Positions 35,940 through 47,900 of a stretch of 64,000 nucleotides of DNA are shown here, one piece after another (position 1 is the first letter of the stretch; each line of letters starts with the position of its first letter). The translations under genes were made by a program, and so were the position numbers. Origin of the DNA: Pogonophryne albipinna (lineage: Eukaryota; Chordata; Actinopteri; Perciformes; Artedidraconidae); NCBI GenBank assembly GCA_028583405.1, contig JAPTMU010000049.1:619407-683406 (forward strand), given 5' to 3'. The notes under the pieces are model-generated. The model was not told the DNA's origin. It worked only from the letters and a program-made list of their open reading frames with translations, and ran no database searches.

Positions 35940-38900
35940 CTGAAGGAGAAGGAGAATCCACTTTTTTTAATCCCCATTTTTAAGGTATTTTTATATACAC
36001 TCTACAAATATACAAATTTGTGAGGAAAATTATGAACATTTCTAAGAAAAAAGTCAGGAATGGAAAATGTCTGAGAAAAAGAAAAGACACAATTCTGAGA
36101 AAAAAGTCAAAATTCTGAGGAAAGAAGTCAAAATTCTGACGAAAGAAGTCAAAATTCTGAAATTGTCTGAGAAAAAAGTCAGAAATCAAAGAAGAAGAAG
36201 AAGAAAAATCCACTTTATTAATCCCCTTTTAAAGTTATTTTTAAATCCACAGTACAAATATAAAAATTCGGAGGAAATTAGTGAAAATTCTGATGGAAAA
36301 AGTCAAACTTCTGAATATTTCTGAGAATTTATTTTAAAGTATTTGAAAATGTCTTAAAAAAAAGTCAGAAAACAGATTTTTGTATTCCCAATTTCTTGTC
36401 CAAATCCTTGTCTGATGGAGCAGGTTCAGTACCTGAGGAGAAATGGAGAGTCCTCCCAGAGGGTCTCCATCCAGGACGTCTGTCCCCGCGTTGTAGACGA
36501 TGATATCGGGTCTGACCTCGTTCAGAGATCCTTCTGTGTGGAGCTCCACCTTCTGAAGATACTCCGAGTCTTCAGTTCCCCAGTCCAGCTCAACCTTCCT
36601 CTTTATGGCTTCTGGAGTAACAGGGACATAATCAATATCCACAATTACTGCCATCAGTTAGTCAACCTAAACAAAACACTCCTGGGATGTCCATAAGAAG
36701 TGTGCTGCCCTTGAAGCCCTTGAATGCCTTGCCTTGTTAACAGATTTGTAGCCAAAGAAAGTTTGAGGTTTGTTTAAAATCTAATTACTTACAATTGTCA
36801 GAGACGGCAAAAGTACACACATCCTTTACTCAAGTAGAAGTACAGATACTCGTGTTTAAAAATACTCAGGTAAAAGTAGAAGTTCTCACTAAACTTCTTT
36901 CCTCAAGTAAAAGTAAAGAGGCTTCGAAATGTACTTCAGTAAAAAGTACCCATAGCTAGCAGCTGTTTTAAAGAGTACCTGACCTCCCTTTATATTAATA
37001 GAACAATAATGTCATTATTAGCTAATGAATGTTTCCATGCTGAACAACGGCAACATGACAACGTTTCCATTGGTCCCTCTTCTTTAGAGAAGACCAGGAA
37101 ATGATGGATACACGGATCGTGTTCAAATCAATAGGCACGCAATGACTCTAAAGAATAATGATCACGCCACCAAACACACATTCAGACTAAAGGAACCAGC
37201 TGTTTGGGAAATGAGAGAAGTAGAAAGTACAGGTATTTGGGTTCAACATGTAAGAAGTAGAAAGTACAGGTATTTGAGTTCAACATGTAAGAAGTAGAAA
37301 GTACAGGTGTTTGAGTTCAACATGTAAGAAGTAGAAAGTACAGGTATTTGAGTTCAACATGTGAGAAGTAGAAAGTACAGGTATTTGGGTTCAACATGTA
37401 AGAAGTAGAAAGTACAGGTATTTGGGTTAAAAATGGAAGAAGTCAAAGTAAAAAGTCGTCAGGAAAATAAGTAGTGGAGTAAAGTACTGATACCAGAAAA
37501 ATGTACTTGTAACAAAGTATTTGTACTCCACTACTTCCCACCTCTGACAATTGCATATCCATTGCAACAATGCTCGTAGCCATGTTAACTACTACCTGCA
37601 GTGCAAGAAAGCCCTTCATGTTTTACAATTGTTTACAATACAGGAACGCACTAAGTATTTTTATATTGTCTTAATTTACAGTCTTCACCAACATGTTAAT
37701 GAGGAAGTGTGAGAGTAAATAGTCGATCTACTACCACTCTGTCTTCATTGGCTGTGGTTTAACTTAGTGTACCAATCAGAGTTTAACACACAACATGGGA
37801 ACACTACATGAAGGCTTATAATTGCTGCAGATGATGTCTTTCAACACAGAGTAAAGGCTTGCTAACTGTATTCCTTTGATCCCACAGGTAAGAAATTGTG
37901 TTTTTTCCGTTAAGAATACTCAAATCTGCAGCACTTTTATAATGAATTAGTATGTACATTTTAAATAATTAACGCAAACAATGAAAAAAGTTAATAAGGT
38001 GACCACATGTTCCAAATTTCAAACAGAATTAAGCTGCAAAATGGAATAATATAAAACAGATTTCTTGGTAGTCCAAATCATGTCAAAAAATGGTAAGCTT
38101 TGGTCTTTGAAAGTAGAGAGAAAGAAATGTGTCATATGAAGCAGAAGGAACTGCGGGTTTATCTTAAACAACCAGAAAGTACATTCATTTCACTTTCTTA
38201 AATTAATTATAAAATTAAATGACGTGTCGAGAAGGAGATAGCCGAAAGAGGGGAACTACTTTAAAGGCCGTATTGTGACGTTTGGTCCCCAGAGTTTTGT
38301 TGGAATTGGGACCAAATGGCAGCATGTGGTTGTCAGATCAGCTTCAATGCATTGACAGATTAGTGTAAAAAGCAACGATTGTAATATCGCACAGAATGGA
38401 GTGAGTGGTCCTTCAGAGGGAAGTCATAGCAGACTTTAAATAGCCCAGAGTGTAATGTAAGATTTGAGCTGGAGGAGGCAGCGCTCTCCACTCAAACATC
38501 AACTTCTAACCAGACATCAGGAGAGATGTAGACCCTGAACTTTGACCCAGCCACACAAATGGGTGCCATGCAGAGGGGAAGTGCCATTTGCAGCATTTGA
38601 AGGCAGAAAGAATGATTACCTGCAGCCTCATTTAAACGTTTACATACAGCCTACCACTGTTTTAACTTAGTATTAAAACTGCTACAGACACACTGAACTC
38701 TACACACATCACATGCTTGGTTATTACTTTATATGCTGTATTATTGAAGAAGGAGTAATCCTACACCTCTAACAGACTTGAACAAAGTACATGTTCCCTC
38801 TGTACACAGCCATAGTGCCAATAGGTGCATGCACATTGACAACAGTAGACTTAGTTTGAGTTAAGCCCCTTTTTGAACTGCAAATATATACTTTTCCTCC

Positions 38901-41900
38901 GTAAAACAAAATCCTGAGTTTCATCCAGCACTACTGTGGGAACGCAAGAGCCCGAAGAAGCAGTGTCACAATGCCTTTATCTTATATTTACTTGGCGAGT
39001 AAGATCTAAAAGTTGCACTGTCGCCTCCCACTAGAAGCATACGCAATATTATTACATGGCTTAGTTAAATATTAAATTCTGATTAATCAAATCTGACATT
39101 ACAGAGGTCTGTTTTTTTTCACGAACAGACCGTTGCTAGGGAGACTAGACTGTTGCTAAGGAGAACAGGCCGTCGCTAGGGAGAACAGACTGTCGCTAGG
39201 GAGAGCAGAATGTTGCTAGGGAGAACAAACCATTGTAGAGGAGGATCGAGAGACTATATGCAGTCATATCACATCTTTACTTGGCGAGTACATTTTAAAA
39301 TGATGTTAAATTAAAGGAAATAATCTGAATATATTATATAGAAAGCCGTTCTTTGATACTCCAGATAACACACATGGTAAAGCCCCTCCTGCACTTATGT
39401 ACAATGTGACACGTTCTATATATTAAGGTTATCAAATGTCTATACAATCAAAGGTTAAAAAGCACGAATGAGGAAATGAGTGGTGCTTTCTCTCACTTTT
39501 GGCAAAATTATCTTCGGGATATATGTAGCGATTGTACACGTCCATGATGAAAACTCGTTTATCGTCCAAGAAATCACGCTCGTGTCCATTCCCCTACAAC
39601 AGAGCGGAAACACAAGATAGAACAACATTTAATAAAAGGAAAGCTTGTTATTTATTTCTACATGAATGGATCGTTATTGTTTAGTTGTGTGAATAAGCAA
39701 CACAGCTGCCGAGGTTATCATTTCAATTGATGTGCAAACGAGAGCACTTTAAGTGTCATGTTCAGGGTTGTAATTCGGATGTTACTGCATATCCTCAATA
39801 TTACCCTGTGCCTCATTATCTGCTGAGAGGGGTACTTCAGACCCACCTGGATGCAGATTTTGCTCTTTGTTCTCCATGAATTATTTACTCAGCATCTTTA
39901 TTGATCCTCTGCATGTGTCAATAGGTAAAGGCTCATCATTTCCCATAAGCTATAGCTCAAGAAAAAAGTGCTGTATTGTATTCCTGGAAAATAGCTATTA
40001 ACCTTGGGAACATTGGGACATGCTTTTGTTTACATGCACCAGGTTATACAAGGATTCAAGCATCAGTTATTGTCTTTCTGCAACACAGGGTTTATAGACA
40101 GTAGCACAATAGTATAAATTACAAAGTTAAATGAAATTAACTTGACTAGGATGTTCAGCCATAGACTCAAACTGAAATATATAAGCAGTATAGCTTATTA
40201 GCTGGGACCTTTTGCAGTATTTCACCTGTTAACTTGTGTAGTAGATCATGAGAATCCCTCAGGAAGACTTTAAGCGACATGATTACACAGATTAGTTGAA
40301 TACTCAATTCTGATTGGTCAATTTGGACATTCCAGATTTTTTACAAGCAGACCGTTGCTAGGGAGAGCAGACCGTCGCTAAGGAAAACAGACCGTTGTAA
40401 AGGAGGATCAAAGGACTATGTGCAGTCATATCAATCCGCAGAAAGTAGTGAGTGAACAAAACACATTAGTTTCATCCATCAGAAAACACTGTGAAATAAC
40501 TTTTTTACATTTCTTTTTATATTTGTGGAGAAAACAAAACGTTAGATTCATGATGGCTAAACTGTCCCCAGGAAAGAAAGAGAGCAAGAGAAGACGAAAG
40601 GTTAAAAGACATCAGAGAATTGAGCAGAAGAAACCAGACGGGAAGTAAACACTAAAGGTAACAGCAGAAGAAGACAGACAGGAAGTAAACACTAAAGGGA
40701 ACAGCAGAAGAAGAAGAAGAAGAAGAAGACAGGAAGTAAACACTAAAGGGAACAGCAGAAGAAGACAGACAGGAAGTAAACACTAAAGAGAACAGCAGAA
40801 GAAGAAGACAGGAAGTAAACACTAAAGGGAACAGCAGAAGAAGACAGACAGGAAGTAAACACTAAAGGGAACAGCAGAAGAAGACGGACAGGAAGTCAAC
40901 ACGAATGGGAACAGCAGAAGAAGAAGAAGACAGGAAGTAAACACTAAAGGGAACAGCAGAAGAAGACAGAGAGGAAGTACAATCGGACAAGAAAAGCAGA
41001 AGAAGACAGACAGGAAGCAAACACTAAAGGGAACAGCAGAAGAAGACAGACAGGAAGCAAACACTAAAGGGAACAGCAGAAGAAGACAGACAGGAAGTAA
41101 ACACGAATGGGAACAGCAGAAGAAGAAGACAGACAGGAAGTAAACACTAAAGGGAACAGCAGAAGAAGAAGACAGACAGGAAGTAAACACTAAAGGGAAC
41201 ACTGTATGGTCTCTAGCAGTGTTTAAAGACTGGTTAATGGAAATAAATTAACATATATCAAAATGCTTTTGTTATTACGCCCCTGAATCACATCAAACAT
41301 GTATTATATAGCAAGAATAGAACTGTAGCCACTTTAAGGCACTATTTTGCACTTCAGACACATCTCAGTGAAAACAAGCCGAAACACACAAGGTGCTGGA
41401 ATTACTGCAGATAACCCAGTGCTGGTCTGTTATTATCTGACGCTGGTATGCACTCAACTGTTTCCAGAGAGATTCTGATTTTTGTTACATTTCACTGATG
41501 GTGACAGTGAGGGCCAATTTGGTCTGCAGGGAGCCGTATTGACTGGCTGAAGTGGTGAAAGAGGGGTAATCTATGTGGGCTCCTGAGCATTGACACAGAA
41601 AGAGGTAATGGTATCGGCTCACCTGATGAGCATCCAGATCAATAATGGTCGCCCTGGAGATGCCTTCCACTCTCTCAAACAGAAACTGAGAAACAGATGA
41701 GGAAATGTTTGCTTTCTCTCCGAAGAAGACACGTTCACAGTTCAGTATTTGTTAATGCATTGGAGTAACTTTCTTCCATCTTATGCCATCTGGCCAAACT
41801 GCTTATGTGTTTTGAAATTTCAATGACATGTCAACCAAAGAGTGATTTGTGAACGTTACGCTTATTACTGTAAAGATGGTTTTCATTAGCTGTAACTAGC

Positions 41901-44900
41901 CATCAAAAGCTAAAAGTCATACTAGACCAAGTAAAGCAATGCCAGCTGCTATGAACGGTCAGAAAATCAACGCGCTTCCCCACTAATCATCCATTTAGTC
42001 ATCCTTTTATTTGAAGGAAAGCAGAGTGAGTAGTATATCAAAATGTTGAACTTTTAACTGAAGATTCATAGCCATACAGCGTAACATGGGTAGCTTGCAT
42101 ATCGAATTGTTTGCTCTTCCACTCATAAGGCACTTTCACACCGGAGTACTTTTCCCATTATAGTTCCGATATAGTTCCGACAATTTGCGTTCACACCAAA
42201 AAAATCCGGAACTAAAATGAGTTCATGAGAACCTTTTCACCCCCTTTTCAGTCCCTGCTAGAGAGCAGGTACTTTCGTGGGAGAAAAAGGTTCCTATGTC
42301 GATTGGCTGGGCGGATTGCAAACCACGCCCCGTAAAACTCCCAAAAAGTTTTGTGAAGCCGCCATTTTATTATCCTCGCATTAGCATTATTAGCATTAGC
42401 ATTATCCCAGCGCACCAACGCAGAGAGACTAACTTATGGCAACACAAAAAGTGAAAAACAGAAAACATGGGAGCGGTGGAGATGAGGAGGTGTCGGCGTT
42501 CTGGCGATTTACTCTGAAGGCTTCAGTAGAAGCTGCTGGGAGTCCCAGCAGCTTCTACTGAAGCCAGTCCCCAACTCCGGGGACTTCCGGCCGGGGACTT
42601 CGGGTGGCAGTATACGCCGTGAAGTGGTTTGCAGCCTGCCAGTAAACCCAAAGCAGAAGAAGAAGAAGTGACGTCAGCGGCTTCATTTGCCTAATCTTCC
42701 CTCAGGGAACTTATTCCGGTGTGAACGAGATCTGCTCTTTAGTTCATTAGAACTAAAGAGTTCTGATGAACTAAGTACGGCAAAGTACTTGGTGTGAAAG
42801 CGTCTATTGTCAACACCTATTCCTAAGTTAAGGGGCAAAAAAGCCACCTAGAGGTTACTATTTATCAAGGAAAATGAGAGTAAGAGCAACATCGATCAAA
42901 ACGATAATAAACATCAGCACAGTGAAATCCAAAACATGCTCCACATAATCAAATAATGTACAAAAAATGGCTTCTCCAAACATTAGGTGAGTGTTTCCAA
43001 TGAGCTAACAATGTACTTAACACCAGTGTTTCTTAGCAAGTTGCTCGTCTCTCTTTTTCATCTTGCACCAGTAAAGGTTTCAGACTGTACATTTGGGTTA
43101 AACAAATCCTTATAATCTGAATATATTTAGTGGCATTTCATTTAACACTTTTAACAATGTTTTTGAACCCAAAGGGTGTGTGTTTTATTTTTCAATTTAT
43201 TTGTCAAACTTTTGATGCCTTTCAATAAATATCCAACAGTTACCTTGATGGCCAGAGTGATGTCAGCGTAGGCACAGAAGCCCCCCCCTCTGTCGCTGGA
43301 GCAGTGGTGAAACCCTCCTCCTGCGAAACAGAAAAACTCTGCATCAGTGTCAGGACATCATATGAGCATGTCACTGCAAACCTGAGAAACATATTTATCT
43401 CAACAGCAGCAATTGGTTTTATTGAGTTTGTAGCAGCTTATAATAACAGCTGCTGTGTCCCCTGTGTCACAACGAGTTGATGCTGAAATGCTTGAAGAGC
43501 AGTAATGTACAGCACAAGGAGGACAACATGGAATGATAACCATTCAATCAGGTTATTACTAGATTTAGTCGAATACTTGATTCTGATTGGTCAGTTTGGA
43601 CCTTCCAGAGGTCTGCTCTTTTTTCCTAGCAGACCGTTGTTAAGGAGAACAGACCGTTGCTAAGAGGATCAAGAGACTGTGTGCAGTTATATCAATCCGA
43701 TGAAAGAAGTCCGATCAATTTATAATCAGCTGTGGACAACAAGCATTAGTTTCCATCTGTTAGAAAACACAGTGGGATACTTTGTGAATATTTATTTTTA
43801 TATTTGTGGAGGGAGAGACACTTTGGATTCATGATGGCTTAACGATGTCCAATATATACAAATAAAAAGAGGACAAGAGAAGGAACGAGGTTAAAAGGCA
43901 GAGCGCTGGACATCAGAGAAATCAACAGAAGAAGACAGACAGGAAGTAAACACTAAATGGAACACAGTATGGGCTGTATCGATGGTATACTGTATATCTA
44001 TACATCTATCTAATTATCTCTTTTGGTTACTGAACTAGAAACTCACTCACCAACGTTCACAGCCCACCCTCGGTCTATAGCCAGTTTTCCGGCCTGTGGT
44101 AGAAAGAAAACAAACTTCGAATACCTTTTTGAAATCAACAGACAAATACATAAATTGTCCCCTTCCGAGTTAATCAGAATACCAATTGACAAAATAAAAA
44201 ATCAACTTTTCCAACTTACATGAAGCGAACAATCATTAAAGGTCCCCTATTATACTGTTTTTCATCAATATATCACAGGTCTCAGATATATCCAGAACCT
44301 GTCTCTGATTGGCTGAAACACCAAACAGATCATTGCAGCATTACCCATAATCCCCTCTGTGTCAGCCCTGTTTCCAAAGTGCTGATTCTCTGTCTGTTCT
44401 CTAGGAGGAGATTCAGGTGATAAGGGGGGGGGGGGGGGTTACCTTGGTTGCTGATTGGCTGATGGTTACACAAGACAAAACATCGTTATGACATCATAAA
44501 GTGGCCAAAATCTGATCAGCTCATTTTCAGACAGGTTTTTATAGAAATTGATAAAAAAGAGAGAGAATCTTTGATCCTGAAACTTTCAGAGTCTCTTTCC
44601 ACAGAGGGGATACATGTTGATGTAGAAGAGACATGAAGAAGACGGGACACATGTTGATGTAGAAGAGACATGAAGAAGAGGGGACACATGTTGATGTAGA
44701 AGAGACATGAAGAAGAGGGGACACATGTTGATGTAGAAGAGACATGAAGAAGAGGGGACACATGTTGATGTAGAAGAGACATGAAGAAGAGGGGACACAT
44801 GTTGATGTAGAAGAGACATAAAGAAGAGGGGACACATGTTGATGTAGAAGAGACATGAAGAAGAGGGGACACATGTTGATGTAGAAGAGACATGAAGAAG

Positions 44901-47900
44901 AGGGGACACATGTTGATGTAGAAGAGACATGAAGAAGAGGGGACACATGTTGATGTAGAAGAGACATGAAGAAGAGGGGACACATGTTGATGTAGAAGAG
45001 ACATGAAGAAGAGGGACACATGTTGATGTAGAAGAGACATGAAGAAGAGGGGACACATGCTGATGTAGAAGAGACATGAAGAAGAGGGGACACATGTTGA
45101 TGTAGAAGAGACATGAAGAAGAGGGGACACATGTTGATGTAGAAGAGACATGAAGAAGAGGGGACACATGTTGATGTAGAAGAGACATGAAGAAGACGGG
45201 ACACATGTTGATGTAGAAGAGACATGAAGAAGAGGGGACACATGCTGATGTAGAAGAGACATGAAGAAGAGGGGACACATGTTGATGTAGAAGAGACATG
45301 AAGAAGAGGGGACACATGTTGATGTAGAAGAGACATGAAGAAGACGGGACACATGTTGATGTAGAAGAGACATGAAGAAGAGGGGACACATGTTGATGTA
45401 GAAGAGACATGAAGAAGAGGGGACACATGTTGATGTAGAAGAGACATGAAGAAGAGGGGACACATGTTGATGTAGAAGAGACATGAAGAAGAGGGGACAC
45501 ATGTTGATGTAGAAGAGACATGAAGAAGAGGGGACACATGTTGATGTAGAAGAGACATGAAGAAGAGGGGACACATGTTGATGTAGAAGACATGAAGAAG
45601 AGGGGACACATGTTGATGTAGAAGAGACATGAAGAAGAGGGGACACATGTTGATGTAGAAGAGACATGAAGAAGAGGGGACACATGTTGATGTAGAAGAG
45701 ACATGAAGAAGAGGGGACACATGTTGATGTAGAAGAGACATGAAGAAGAGGGGACACATGTTGATGTAGAAGAGACATGAAGAAGAGGGGACACATGTTG
45801 ATGTAGAAGAGACATGAAGAACAGGGGACACATGTTGATGTAGAAGAGACATGAAGAAGTGGATTTTGAATAATAGGTGACCTCTAAGTGACGTTTGCAT
45901 TGCATTTGTGTTTACTGAAGAAATGAAACAAATTCTCAATCTCAAATAGCTACCATTATGGTTCCTCCGGTCTGCGTCCTCAAAGGCCTCAACACTCTCC
46001 GCTGAACCAGGAAATTAGGCAGGAAGATGAGAGGTGGGATTTCTGTGATGTTTGCCACCACCATAGACCACTGAGATAAATAAAAAACACAGTTAGTGAC
46101 GGTTAAAAGATTGTAACTGTGACTTTATCCCCTAAAAGGCAAACAAAACCACAGATGGACTGAAACGTGAATAAACCCAAACAGGAGAATGTGTGAGGTT
46201 GCTACAAACGGAAAAGATAAAGTGTACTTTGGGTGGTTCCTCAGGTAAATCTAACACACTGTATATGAAGACGCCAAAACTGTTTACACTTGTGTAACTC
46301 ATTCTAATTTAAAACTAATTTAAATCTAGTTTTGCTATAAAAACCTGGGACTGTATTGTTTGTTAATCCTTTTTGTCTGTAGTGTTATTATTTTAAATGT
46401 TTCAATTATTATTATTTAAAAAGAAATTGATATTTCTAATCTTTGTTTAATTAAATTGTTTCATATTTATCATATTGTTTTTACTCTACTAGTACTATTA
46501 CTTTTGAGTTTTTTTATTTATTTGTTTACGATATGTTACACTATGTTTGATATGTTTTAGTTCTTCAGTAATAATGAGCCTAGTCTTGAACATATATTAA
46601 TTAAAAGCAAACACAGTATTTCAATTTAATAAATTAGGCGTCAACCTAAAACACATTTTTAAAATAGGAAGAATGAAAGAAACCAAAATGAAAATTCAGG
46701 CAGTACGTCAACCTATAATATTTTGATCTTTATTTTAGATGTATTTTAACATCCTGCTAGTAATCCAAGTCTTAGACATTTAACAGTATGATTACTTCTT
46801 TCTGTATGTAACTGTAAGGCAATACAGTTACATTTGATTGGATCCTGTTACATGTAATAATAATCATAATAATAATAATACATTTTAATTATGAAGGCGC
46901 CTTTCAAGGTACACAAAACAAAAAACAAAACAGCACAGAAACAAGACAATATGTACAACATGTAAACCCTAAACCTGTGCGTCAGTGCCATTATTAAGTG
47001 TCATACTGAGAGGTGTGTTGTGGGTAATCTGAGTGACCTTCAGTTTGTTGAGGTAGCGCTTGGTGTGAACCACCAGCAGATCTTCTTCAGAAGCTTCTCG
47101 CGCCTCCACCATGTTCTCATCAGTGAGAAACTGCTCCTCTGAGACAGAAACAGGATCAGTTAGACTCAGACTATCTCCAGATTGAAAACTGGCTAAGCTG
47201 GACTTCAACATCAATACTAAACAATAAACCTATGTACTAAAGCAGGAGTCGATATTCACCATAATTCTGCAAATCACAAAGAATTCCCAAAAAGTTGATC
47301 GTTGTGGTGACAAAACTAGCAGGTTTGCATATTACTTAAAAATGATGATATTAAATAATTAACAATATTAATACAAATGAAAAAACACTCCATATAACAA
47401 ATGCTCAAAGACGCTTTACTAAAAATGTTGTACCAGTCTTAATAAAACGAGCATGTTTGCACACCATAAAACAAATATTAATAAAAATAAATAACAATAT
47501 GAATACACATTTGTTTCCTAAATCCATCAAAAAAAGATAAAAAAGAAATGCATTGGAGGAACTGAGTGTTCTTTAAAGGTCACCTATCGTGCTATTTGTA
47601 GGCAATAGCATAGGTCTCAGATATATAAAAAAAACATGTCACCCATTCTAGCCATGCCTCATATCCCTCTATTTCACTTCCTGTTTCAAAAGTGCTGATT
47701 TTGGGGATAAAGCTTTAAAAAATAAAAGATTGATGCAAATAAAAAAGGAGGGGCTGAGCTCATGCGGGACCCGGCAGCTACTGTCTAAACTAAATGCTGC
47801 CGTGATCAAACGCCATATCATGGATTATCAAGGATTCTCTCTGAAACAGTCTGGAGCTCAAAGGCTTTCTCTCTTGCCGGTTATACCACAAGGTGAGTTC

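Noticed and set aside
35980..36324. Lys/Glu-rich and Phe-rich frames near the last hdac11 exon
   Set aside because: They come from the A-rich TCTGAGAAAAAAGTCA repeats.
36415..36696. Plus-strand 93-residue frame
   Set aside because: It is the antisense of hdac11 exon 10.
44516..45945. Three overlapping minus-strand ORFs of 426-468 residues
   Set aside because: A 37-bp unit without stop words opens all three frames in turn. The frames are the same repeat shifted, not genes.
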